A stretch of DNA of 64,000 nt from Malurus cyaneus samueli (Eukaryota > Chordata > Aves > Passeriformes > Maluridae): positions 3,276,526 to 3,340,525 of the forward strand of contig CM019220.1 in the NCBI GenBank assembly GCA_009741485.1. Reading direction: 5' to 3'. Position numbers and translations under genes: made by a program. The first letter of the stretch is position 1; each line of letters begins with the position of its first letter. This document shows, in pieces, positions 13,219-24,797 of the stretch. The notes below the pieces were generated by a model. The model made no database searches. It saw only the letters and a list, made by a program, of their open reading frames with translations, and was not told the origin of the DNA.

Positions 13219-13319
13219 CATCTTGATCACAGAAAAAAAAGATCACATTTATCCCAAATCCTGCCAGAAGAATCCAGCCTCCAGCTTTCATCTGAGAGGG
13301 TTCCTTGTGGATCTCTCAA
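13219..13319 (-). repeat. Right arm of a long inverted repeat
   Basis: This 101-bp segment runs from CATCTTGATCACAG to GGATCTCTCAA and is the inverted partner of 12210-12306. The shared block includes ATCACATTTATCCCAAATCC and TGCCAGAAGA. The main length difference is an A8 run where the other arm has A4C. The two arms could fold in the pre-mRNA into a stem of about 95 bp. Confidence 0.88.
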
Positions 13320-15702
13320 GCAGCCAGCACTACCTGCCCTCCACTGAGAACCCACTGCTGGGAAAGATTCACAACCCCTTCAAAGCACTAATGAAAAATA
13401 TGATGTAGGTAAATTTGCCACGCTTAAAGCATAACTTCTTATCTATAATCACATCTAAATGTGCTTTGCAAAGTCTGCCTTCGTGCGAAGCATTTGTCCT
13501 TGGCCATGGTCCATCCAGTGGAACATCCTGGCTGCAGCCTGGGATTTGATTAAATAAATGACTTACATCTTTACTGAGTAATGATACTCTGATCTGGACA
13601 CCAGCTCAGCAGACACTGAGGTGTTTTATTGGAGTCAGAACATGTAAAAATGTGTTACTGGACTGCCTTAGACAAAGCCTTTTGGTGAGCTGGAAAAGGA
13701 AGAAGGAGCAGGAGTTGCCACAGGGTCTGATTGACTGCTCCACTGTGAATCCACTGGAGTGACTGGAGCCACAGAGAGGTCACAGTGGGGTGGCAGGTGC
13801 TGAAACCGCTCCCTCGTCTTGCATTACAAACAGAGGCAAATTCAGGTTTTTCAGCTGGTTTATGATTTCACCATGTTGATGCTGAGCAAGGGGAACAGGC
13901 ACAGATCTCATTTCCTGTTGTTATCAATAACCGTGACAGTTCATAACTCCCCAGTGAGTTAGATAGTACTTTCGTTCATTTTTTACTTTTATATAAATGA
14001 ACAAAAAGAACTGGCAATAAGCACATGGTAGGCAAGAGCATCCTGATGCACATCACGTGCAAAATTTATACACTGATTGCGGTAGTAAAAACAAGGGAAT
14101 ATTCCAGTTTAAATCCACTCTTTACTTTGATCTGACTCACCTACATGGCAAACAATATTTCTTCTAGCTATGAGATAGATGTCAACTTTTATAAAGATAT
14201 GAGGAAAACCAGTAATTGTTCCAGCCAACGATGACATTTGTCATATCCCATTTAGTGAACTCAATCTCTTTCCTTGTTCACAGTGGTGTTTGTGAAATCC
14301 TTGATGTCTGACACATTGATTTGTCTGTGTAAAAAGCAGAAATACCTGACACTTGCCACAGAACAAAGTTTCACAGCAGGTGTACAAGCTGCAGGTCCTT
14401 TAGGGCCACACGGTGAGAGTTTCTTTAGCTGCAACACAGAGGATGTGTGGAGGGGGATAGGGGAGGGCTCATCCTGCCACATCCATCTCAGGAACTGGGA
14501 ACTGCCACCATGTCCTGTGTCTGAGCAAAGCCTTAGAGCTCCCGTAGTCCCTTACTCATGGAGAAATCTGTTTATCTAAGGCACTGCTCAGGTTTCAAAA
14601 AAACCAAAACTAATATAAATCTTGAGATTTTGATTAAATAACTGACTCAATTGTTGTTTAATATCTCATTCATAGCTCAACAGAGTCCCCAAACTCATAT
14701 TGTGCTGCTTATCTAAATAGCAAAATACATTTTTTTTTTTTCTGGTTTAAAGGTCTCATGAGTAGATATTAGCTGATTTTGAGATACATGTACTTCATAC
14801 TCTGGTGTAAAGAAATTGTATTCTTCCCAGTTCTGTTTGACTGCAGTTCTACAGAACAATGTTTCTTCTGCTCAGATAATTTCTTTCCCTGTAAAATGTT
14901 TAATCTGGGGATGTCATTTGACTTCTTTCTCCATTTAGGGCACCAGTACAAGTCATGCTGTGCAATGCACATTTTGCATGGTATTCTGCTTTCACAAAAA
15001 GCTAATGAACATGAGCATTTGGGATTCATTGGAAATGGTCTACTTAATGTGGTGCTTCTGTAGCAGATATAGTCCTTTCCAAAAGTTACTGCTTCTCCAG
15101 TCCTTGCAGCTATTCCTGTCAGATACACAGGGGAGCACTGGCAACGACATGGAGTACACTGGCTTTTTTTAGTGCCAGAATGACTCTAATCGATCTTATT
15201 TATTCTTTACACTAACATTCAACAGGAAGAAAAGCTCCAAATTCAGACTTGTGGCAGCAACTTCATTAGGGCATGAATGAGGAATACAGAGAACTTCAGT
15301 GCTTGGGACACTTCTTAACAGACTTTTCAGAGTATTTCCATGTCAACAGGAGTCTTAGTCTGATCTTATTCTTTCTGAAGCCCACAATGACTTTCCTATT
15401 AAATGCACTGGCTCAGCATTGGCTGGTAATAAAGGAGGGTGATTGTCCTTCATGCTAAACCTTTCAGCCCAGATCGTTGTAAAAGTGGTATTAGTGTGAT
15501 TGAGAAGATCCAGGCCAAGCTTATTTAACTGCTTAATCTTAGAAATGAGATAGCACAGATTGCAGTGTGAATGCCTGGGCTGCAAGATCAGCACAAGAGG
15601 TGCTTTTAAAAAATATGTGTGGGAAATTGTCTCACCTGTCCGTGAAGAACACTGGATGAATGTATTTGTCCCACTTTTACAGTGAAAACAGCAAGGCTAC
15701 CC
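13320..15702. other. Intronic stretch, nothing specific recognised
   Basis: Unique-looking AT-rich intron. Short open frames on both strands overlap one another and have no domain, splice or codon-bias support. A T11 run lies near 14730. I see no gene, RNA or mobile element. Confidence 0.6.
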
Positions 15703-15840
15703 CTTCCCTGGAAGGGTCTAAGGTCAGGTTGGACAAGGCTTGGAGTAACATGGGATAGTGGAAGGTGTCCCTGCCTGTGGCAGGGGATGGAACAAAATGG
15801 TGTTTAAGGTCCTTTCCATCCCAAACCACTCTGGGATTGT
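15703..15840 (+). mobile_element. CR1 LINE 3'-end fragment
   Basis: About 140 bp matching the CR1 3' UTR of songbird-type subfamilies. The order is: CCCTGGAAGGGTCTAAGG, then CAGGTTGGACAAGGCTTGGAG, GGGATAGTGGAAGGTGTCC, CAGGGGATGGAAC, and TTTAAGGTCC-TTTCCATCCCAAACCAC near the end. The terminal ATTCT repeats are degraded. It is non-coding and truncated to the 3' end only. Confidence 0.88.
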
Positions 15841-18800
15841 GCCATGCAGAGAGACCAAATCATCCTCTGCTGGGCAGTTTTCTGGGCCTCTCTCAGAGGG
15901 CATTTGGGGGACAGAGGTGAAATTCAGCAATTATGTGGTGTGTGTGCCCTTAAAAGGGAGCAGACCTCAGCTGTTCCTCTGGGCCCTAGAACCAATCATT
16001 TGTGGATCCAATACAGTTTTAGGCTGGAGGGTTTGTTCACCCAGTCCAAATTTCCATCCGCTTTAGATACCAAAGCTGTGTGCTTCCAGCTCCCTAATGA
16101 ATCCCTTGTTCTTTAATGTATCAATCTTGATAATTCCTCTGTGAAGTTAGGAAAAGCACAGAAATTTTAATTGTGGCATTAAAAGCCACCTAGATCCTTG
16201 TACTGAAATCCAAAGGTACCTGTGAGATTTCTAAAAAAATCTCATATCAGGAAATCTGACAGGGAACTGAATCTGCATCCTTTTCATTACAGACTGCTGC
16301 TGTAATGATTCAAGCATCTTCTCCTCATCAGGGACAGCGTATTTACTGTGCTATCCATTAGGGAGATGATTGCTCCTGGAAGATATGCCAAAATACCACT
16401 TTTTTTGATGTGCGAATGTTCACAGTCACCTGTATAAATAGCAATAGGCTGCTGGAGAAAACTGTATTGATGCTTTTTGCTTTTGCTTCTGGGATTTGGT
16501 TTATTTGCCTTTCATGATCAGTGAGAATTTTGTAGATGTGTTTGCCCAGAACAATGGTGTGAGGAGCAGGGGGGCAGTGGGTGAGCGCTGGGGTCCTGGG
16601 GGGCTGAGCTGTCAGATGGAGATGATTTCTGTCTGCAGCTGTGAGCTTAATTTAATAAATATTTGGTGTCTGCACTGGGTTTTATTTCTAGAGTCATACT
16701 TTAAGCTGGAGGAGGGGCAGGGATGTGAGAGGAGTTATCAGTTATTGTTGCCCTGTACACTGCTGCACCAGAGCAGCAATAGATGTCAATAGATTTCCGG
16801 TGGATAATTCAATGGCAACTTTCTTCTGAGCACTGCAGCGTGGGAGCCTTTGAAAGAAAGAGGTTAAGAGACAAGTAAGTAGGATTGGAGTGCTATTATT
16901 ACAGCTATTTTTCTTTGCTTCTAATACATGTCATCCTCTTTTATTAGGAGCTGACTGTTGAACCAGGAAAACTGATGCCACAGTGTACAAATGGTGCCTA
17001 GGCAAGGAAGGATCATTGATAAGTGATCTGTAGTATATTGACCTTTCAGAAAAATGGAATAAAAATATACATTCTTTGAGACTTTCAAAACTAAAAGATC
17101 ACCTGCATCCTCTCATTGTGCACAGAGAGCACGAGTACCTCTAGCAGTGACATGGAAAACAAAGCCCCCACAATCCCCACTGTAACCTCCCAGCCCTGGG
17201 AATGAGTACACCAGGCATTTTGTCTCACTGAAATCACAGCTCTTGACAAACCAGGGAGCTGCAGCGAGAACTGAGAATACCAGAGATGTCAATTTTGAAT
17301 GAATGCTTCCCATGTCCCAGTTGTACAACTCTTAAGCTCTCCATATGCTATTCAAATATCAATTAATTAATGTTTGCTGTGGTGTGTGATTTAACCATAC
17401 ATTCACGGCTTCTTTATTCACTTAGCAGCAGTAAGATGTCACAGCAACATCTACTGAGAGACTGAGGAGGAAAGTCAACTTTTAAGTGCAGCTCTGTGAG
17501 CTTCTAGTGATTTCCTATAAATTTATACTGCTAGTCTCCCAAAATCTTGTCTCGTCTGGTTCTCCATACCCATAGGCACCCAAACCTCTTGTTTCATATG
17601 TCAGGTCTCTGTGTATGTCTTAAACATTAGTTTTCTACAGATTACAGTTTGTAAGTGCTTTTTCCTGTCAGGCTATTTATACACATTTGATGTGAAACCC
17701 ACCTACCTTCTTCTTTGTCTTCATAAACAAGCTTTGTGCATCTTGCTCTGCACAGGTCCCAGCATTTCAGGACTTTTTACAGGGAGTTCTTGGTTGAGCT
17801 TTTGCTTGGCCACAAAGGATCTGGGGAAAAGTCACCAGCCAGCTGACCACAGCTTGGTTACATCCCAGCTTTCTGGTACATGATGAAAAAAATTCTCTTC
17901 AGAGCAGAATTTACAGCACTCCAAATCCTCCAAACAGTTTTTCTTCGTCTTTTAGGAAGAGCTGATTTCCAGGGAGTGCCATGTACCATACTGCCAGGTA
18001 ACTTGGAGCTGCCTGATTGCCCCTTCATGCTTTTTCAGTTCCTTTTTACACACTTCATCTTTGTTTGGATATTGAGAAGCTGGGGACAAAGAGAGAAAGG
18101 AACAGGCCCAATGTCACTTGTGGATTTGAATAAGATCCGAGCTTTGTGTTGTGCTGGTAGAAAAATCAACCAACTGAAGCGTTAAAAGATGGATTTTCTT
18201 TTAAATGAATTAGGTTGGATTTTGCTTGATGTTCCACATCACAGAACTGTCAGTCTTTTCTCTGTGAACCTGGAAGCTGTCGGTCATATGGAAGTGAAGG
18301 CCATGTATGTGTGAGGGTGGAAAATTTTCATTTTGAACTTCAGCAGTTGTCCTTTGAGTAACACAGAATAAAACTGCTGAAGTCTTGTGGGTGACCAAGG
18401 TCTCTGCTGAGACCTCTTAACATAGGGATAAGAACCTTGTTTAAGGAAACTGTCTTTAATCAGGGACAAAAAAAACTAGCAAGGAGATTGGGAGGTTAAG
18501 GGGAGCAAATAAGACATAAGGGAAAGGAGAGCCAGGTGGATTGTTGTCAGGTGAGGCTTGATTCAGCTTGGCACAGATGGTCTGTGAGTTTTGGCTGAGG
18601 AACAGCTGGAGATGGCATTGGAAATCTGACTGATGCTTTGGTCTGCTGTGTACAGGCCATTCTGTCATTTTCTTGGGAAAGAAAACCCTTTGCTTCCCAA
18701 CTGCTAGTAGGGAAAAAAAAAATAAAAAAAAAGCTTTTTCTACATGAACACTCCATATCAGGATGTTGGATGTTGGGTGGGTGAAAAGGTCTGGGGTAAT

Positions 18801-20930
18801 GACATTTGTAAGACATTGGCTCTTTAATTAAGTGGAATTTAAAGCTGATTAAGGGAATTATCACCTAAAGAAGCAGCAGCAGAAGGTATTGACACCTCCA
18901 CATGAGATCCCTCCCCAAGCTCCTGCCACAGAGGAGCTCTGAGAGCACCTGAGCCATTGCCTCTCTCCAGGTATGAATGCAGCTGTGCCAGCAGCGTGGG
19001 GGAAAGGAGAGGGAGGGAGATGGCAAAGCCCAGCTCTGGTTTTGGACACTGCTGGAACTCTCAGGAGCACGGAGGTTAATCAAATATACAAATTCTGCTG
19101 GTACAGAGACTGCAGGGCAGTGGTGACTTTGCCCCAGGGCACTGCAGGGTCTGACCCTTGAGCTTCTCACTTTCCCTCCTGAGAGAGCCACACAAAAATG
19201 CAGCCTGTTAATTTACTCCAGAGATTGCAGTGTAAAATGAAGGGAGAAATCCAAGCCTTTAGGGTGAGATTTTTAATCTTCAGGTTCAATTTAGACTGTT
19301 GCTTAAAGTATGCACTGAAATAGTGTTACATGAGCAATTAGCAAATTAATAGCTCACCACGTTGTTCAGAAATGTCAGCCCCTACAAATGTCATTGCTAT
19401 TTCTTTACAAGCTCAGCTTTTCATTTTTAGACCAATAATTTTGTCTCCAATGAGCATGGCCTGTTTTACTGCTGATTAATGGAATAATATATATTTTAAG
19501 AAGGCTGAAGTTCCAACATTTTACAGACAACTTAATTGGCATTTATTGACACTTTAGGAGTCTACATACATGTTTTTCTGTGAAGGTGATGTTCTCCAGG
19601 CTGCTGGAGACAGGAGTGGGATTTGTTTTTGAAGAAGTAACAAGACTTTTTATTCCACTTTAGCCATAGTGATGCATGTCATGGTTTGTGCTTCTCTGCT
19701 TGGTGCTCTGGGATGAAAAACTCCTGGTTTGCTGCAGGAATCCAGTTTCAGGGCTGGGACAGACTGGTCAGGAGGGAGAGTGTGGATTGTCTTCAGTTTC
19801 TGTATAAGTCTGCTTTACCATTGCCAAAGGCATCTTGGGATCTGGTAGCTCAGCAAGGAATTCAGCTCTGTTACAGAGTGCACAGCATTACAAAAAAAAA
19901 AGCAAATGAATAATGAAAATACTGTATTGCACTGCATTATACCAGAAAAAAAATGCAAAATAAGGCATGATTTCCATTCTGGTACCTGCCATTTAATATT
20001 AGTTTCCATCCACTTAGCACTCGTTTTTTGTTTGACTGGATAATTAGATGGTGATTTTGTTTTGTTAGAGTAAGTGCAACAAATTGATCACATTATTTTC
20101 AAAATGCTTTGCTCTCTTAAAAGTAATTGAAAAGCCGGGACCAGAAAACCACCATCAATACCCATATTTATCTAATTTAAAGTTTTATAGAAACTTTTTT
20201 ACAAGGGAAGTATGTAATAAGATGACTTCTGATGCTGATAAAAGTAAAACTGAAATGTTTTTTTTTTCATAATTTTTTTTTTTTGTTTCTTTAAGCTAAA
20301 CCTCTTTATTAGAAAGTCTCCTGTAAGAAGTGTTTGAAGGTTACTGTGAGATAACACAATTGGTTGTTAACTCTTTTTTCAGTTGTTTTATCCTAATTAA
20401 AATCCAGAATGTTGTTTACTGCATAATATTTATTTAATTGCGGTTTGCAAAGCCCAGTAACAATTTACTTTTATTGTTTCAGCAGTTCAGCTTAGTTTCA
20501 TTTTGATCACACAAGAGCTACCAAGTAAACAGTTCATCTGCATACCAGAGATTATTTTATTTTTCCTGATGGGAATTTTTCCTTGCAGATTAACTCTTTC
20601 AGCAGCAACTTTGACATTATTGTAATTACACCTCATATATAACCTATCACATCAGTAGGAGGAAAAAATTAAGAGAAGCAGCCATTAATTTTGCTCATTC
20701 AAATTGTGTTTGCTTGCGAGAAGACAGGCTATTATTTCTTCTTACAAAAGCCATAATGAGAAATTTTCTGAGCTGATTGTTCAGATCAAGCAAAGGGCAG
20801 TGTGCATTTGATTAAAGTCCACCCAAAGTCTTGAGCCTGGGAGTATTGAATGGGAAAGTAAATGTGGTTTCTAAATCTCAGAAGACTTAGGCAGACCCCA
20901 GGCATGGGTCAGCTAGGATTTTTTGATCAG

Positions 20931-20976
20931 AAAAAAAACAAAAAAAAAAAACAAAACAAAAAAAAAAAAAAAAAAA
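20931..20976. repeat. A-rich low-complexity tract
   Basis: About 46 bp of A with three isolated C interruptions. Confidence 0.93.
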
Positions 20977-23900
20977 TAGGGCTAGATTGGCTGGAAAGGT
21001 TAAAACTCAGGGAGGAAAAAAAAGCCCAAATCAAAGAATATCTGTTGTAGGACTTCATAGCTTGAAAAGCGCTGTTGATAAAACACAGATAAAATCTTTT
21101 CTTGCCTAGAGTAAATGCCACTTAATTTTATAAGTTCATTTGCTGTTCTCTTTTTAGAGATTATTTCCCTCCTACGTTGTTAGCACCTTTGTTTCCCCAC
21201 ACGCAGCACCGGGAAAATAACAAGCAATATGAAATTTGTAAAAATATCAGTCAGCCTGATGGCCCTTAGTTGATTATATCTCTAATCTCAGTGGGTAGAC
21301 TTGCCATTTCACAGGATCCGATCAATAAGGCAGCAGCAGCAGCCTGGGAGCTCCAGCAGAGTGTTAATAAATCCCACTTTTCCAGGGAGCTATATATGAA
21401 CTCGCGTTGGAGTTTGGTGAGCTGATCAATGGCAGGGTAGGACTCAAAAGCCAAATGAAAAGGGAGGGAAATTATTCCTCTCCCACAGGTTGCACTGCCA
21501 TGAGGAATTTGAGAAACTTTATTGTGTTGTAGGACTTGCTGCACTGAGCAAAGTGTTTAAGTGCCAGCCTCTAAGTTTTGCTTGACTGTGTGAATGCTAC
21601 AGGGAGTAAGTGAAGGTGGCCTGTGTCAATCCCAAATTGTTACTGCCGTTTACACAGGCAAAGAAGAGGGGGAAAGTATTTCACATCACAGTGGCACTCC
21701 GGGAAACTGCTCATCTGTGGCTCTCTCCATCAGAGAAGAAGTTTCAGCAGCACAGTCAGTTAAAAAGGAGCAGGGAGTAATTTTAGATGTTCCTAAGTGG
21801 ATTTTTCTGTGAAACAGCTAAGCAGTGGTGTTGAGGGGAAGGGTAAATAAGAAAAGGATGGCTCTTCCATCCTGGTGCTTTCTCGCAGTGCTGTAGTTGT
21901 GCCCTGGCGTGGTGTTCCCCTCCCTGCTCATCAAACAGGGCTGTTGGATGAGACTTGGGATGAAATCTCAGGAGATGAATTGGTACAGCATGGGATCATG
22001 AGCACCATTAGTCTTCCCATTACCCTTCTGCCTTATTTACATTTCTCTTTACTTTGTCTTATCCATGCCAATTAAGTATATAAGGAATAACCAAATCCAG
22101 TGTTGGAGCTCGCCATGAATGTGCTGTGTGTTCTAAGAGCAAAAAAAAAACAAAAAAAAAACCACCTTGCAAGCAAACTGAAGTGACAGATCGAGGACCA
22201 CTAAGGTTTCTCTTTCCTCTGTTAGAAACTTTCTTATCCATGAAAAGGCTGAAAGGATGGGCACAATTTATACTCTCTGGTTTGAAAGGACACGGTATCA
22301 CCATTTCAAACACTACAGCATTTGGAAAGGAGCGATGGAAATGCTTCCTCTGGGTGGAGAAGGGTTCAGCTAAGAGGGTTTGCTGGGTGGTGATAGTTAC
22401 ACACTGGAATGTATCTTGTTCTCTGGATCTGGTGGAAAAGCACATCCTTCTCAACTTGACCTGCCTGCAACCGCAATATTTTCCTTGTGGTTGAACAAAG
22501 GATAATTTTTTAGCTGATACTCAATGTGGTGAAAACCACATTTTCATTTCTATGAAGCCAGCTGGATTTTTCTGCTACTCCCAGTTGTTTCAGCATAATT
22601 TCATACACATGAAAAGAGATTTTGGAAATATTAATTGAAAAATTGAAAATGTCTGGTTTCCTGAAAATGTCTCTGGCCCGATAAGCCAAAAGAGGAAAGG
22701 ACACAGAGTGCTGTGTCTAGTTGTAATTTTAACGGAAAAGATGGGGGTATACATGTGTAACTAATTTCTGCCCTAGGCAATTTCTTGTTAGTATTTACTG
22801 CTCTGAAGTGTTTTACCTCGGATTTTTTTGCAGAGGACAAGATACAAGTATTGAGTGTTTTTGTAGATTGATATTTGAAACACAAGCAGCTTTACTTGGG
22901 TGCACTGGATCATGGAGTGTGTTTCTGTGCCCAGCAAAGTCAAAAAAAGAACTTCCAAGGATCTGACAGAGTTATTATTAGGATGAGATTATTATCTGGA
23001 GGTAGATGAGGGAAAAAATTAATAATTATTTATGCATAAACATGATTATAAATTTAAAATTAATGTTCTAATTATATTCTTTTCCTATTCTGGGATAATA
23101 ATTTTAAATTCACTGCATTGGTGATTAATCTTGCCTTAAATAAATCTACCAAAATATGAAACCTGGGGAACACAAAGGGACAAAAATGGAGTGAAAAGAA
23201 ATTCTTTGAGCTATCTGGATATTTAAAAAACAGTTCCTGCTCTGGCACTTACCTAACATTAGGGGTCTTTTCTCTCAGTTTCTGTTTTGCCTTGTTTATG
23301 CACTTGCTGGTTGATTCCTAAGTGAAGGCAATGGGAGTTTTTCCATTAACTCCACTGAACTATGAAACAGGCACTGCATGTCACTGCATACATCAACCCA
23401 TCAGTTTAGGCGTAGTGTCTTTTTTTTTTGAATGAAACAAAATAATAACTCTGCAGGGCAGCTGATCACCTTATTATTTTCCATAAATCTACATTACTGT
23501 CGCACACAGGAACTGCCTCTCTGCCAGAGAAGAGATTCAATTAAAAGGCTGCCAGAACAAATGTACCTGCCCTGCATCCCAAAGTCAGACACATTTGGTT
23601 CCACAAAATACCAGGGCAGCTTTTGCAGATGGAGTCCCTCTGCTTGAAATGTCTTCCCATCATTTTTACAGAGTTTGCTTGAGGAATCAACAGCTGAAGT
23701 GTCTTTCACGGCCCTGATGAATCAGAGCTCACTTAGTCTTTATCTAGACAGAGATCATGTCATCACAGGATAGAGCTTTGCTGTACAGGTGATAACAGAG
23801 CTTTAATTTTGCCAATTTTTTACGAAAAGTATCTGAAAGTGTTATCTCTTGTTTAGTGTAGAAGCTTTCTAGTCCGTCATTACAAGTTATCTCAATGCTA

Positions 23901-24165
23901 GCTAGGATCACAGTGAAAGATTCAATTTATGAGAAAATATAAAAAATAAGTTTATTTTTTCAGAAGCCACTCCTAAATTGAAAGGGTTTGTTTAGGTGCC
24001 CTTCACTTCTACCATTTCTCATGTGTTCCCATGGCTTTACTTGAAAATAAAAAAAAACAGAACACCTAATTCAGAAATTTCCCTTAAGTTTTTCTGATGG
24101 GGTATTATGTATTGCACATTGTAATTGGTTACTACCAATATCATAAGGTGTATGATGTTCTTAAA

Positions 24166-24168
<3 letters not shown>

Positions 24169-24200
<32 letters not shown>
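24169..24200. repeat. T32 homopolymer
   Basis: 32 consecutive T. No polyadenylation signal on the minus strand in the adjoining right flank, so no support for a minus-strand retrocopy tail. Confidence 0.95.
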
Positions 24201-24206
<6 letters not shown>

Positions 24207-24581
24207 CGATTCACCTTTTTGTTTAACTACATATATGAGAGTTAAGTTTTTGCACCTTAAGTCAAAACTTAAAAGACTGATCCAGCATCTGATTTCTCTT
24301 TTAAGTTTTACTTATCACTTCTACTTGTTACTAAGTTTTTTTCAGGGTTGCAGACATCAGTGACCTCATTCAGTACCCTTTTCTTTCTTATGTGCAATAT
24401 CTAAGGGCAGCATAAATGCTCCCTGGAATCTCACATTTAGTTATTCACTTTGATGTTTTCAGTAGGGTGTTCAATACTAAACTCTGTTCTGTTGTTTTAA
24501 AGAACAAAAATAAGTCACCTTATCTGCTTTTTCCATACTAATGGATCTCATACTTCTTGGTTCTGTAGCTCCTTAGCTATT

Positions 24582-24797
24582 ATCAAATGGTTTGAGGTGG
24601 AAGGGACCTTAAAGCTCATCCAGTTCCACCTCCTGCCAAGGGCCAGGGCATATTCCTCCATCCCAGGGCGCTCCAGGCCCTGTCCAACCTGGCTTTGGAC
24701 ACTGCAGGGATGAGACATCCACAGTTTCTCTGGACAGCCTATTCCACTGCCTAACATTAAAGGGTTTCTTCCTAAAATGCACTCTAAACCTACATAT
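24582..24797 (-). mobile_element. CR1 LINE 3'-end fragment
   Basis: Read on the minus strand this is a CR1 3' UTR. On the plus strand the diagnostic order is: GGTTTGAGGTGGAAGGGACC, TTAAAGCTCATCCAGTTCCACC, CCTGCCAAGGGCCAGG, GTCCAACCTGGCTTTGGACACTGCAGGGATG, and TTCTTCCTAAAATGCACTCTAAACC. The inner boundary near 24797 is approximate. It is truncated and non-coding. Confidence 0.88.

Larger units (their letters stand above)
15841..24581. other. Intronic stretch with A-rich and T-rich tracts
   Basis: AT-rich intron containing a C-interrupted A tract (20931-20976), another near 22140-22162 and a 32-base T run (24169-24200). The stretch from about 19200 to 20800 is particularly AT-rich and free of recognisable repeats, which could reflect conserved noncoding sequence but cannot be judged without alignment. 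No gene seen. Confidence 0.55.

Noticed and set aside
11986..13408. Similar peptides encoded on opposite strands around 12210-12306 and 13219-13319
   Set aside because: The similarity is fully explained by the DNA inverted repeat. A 3-4 bp gap between arms and stops outside them argue against conserved coding.
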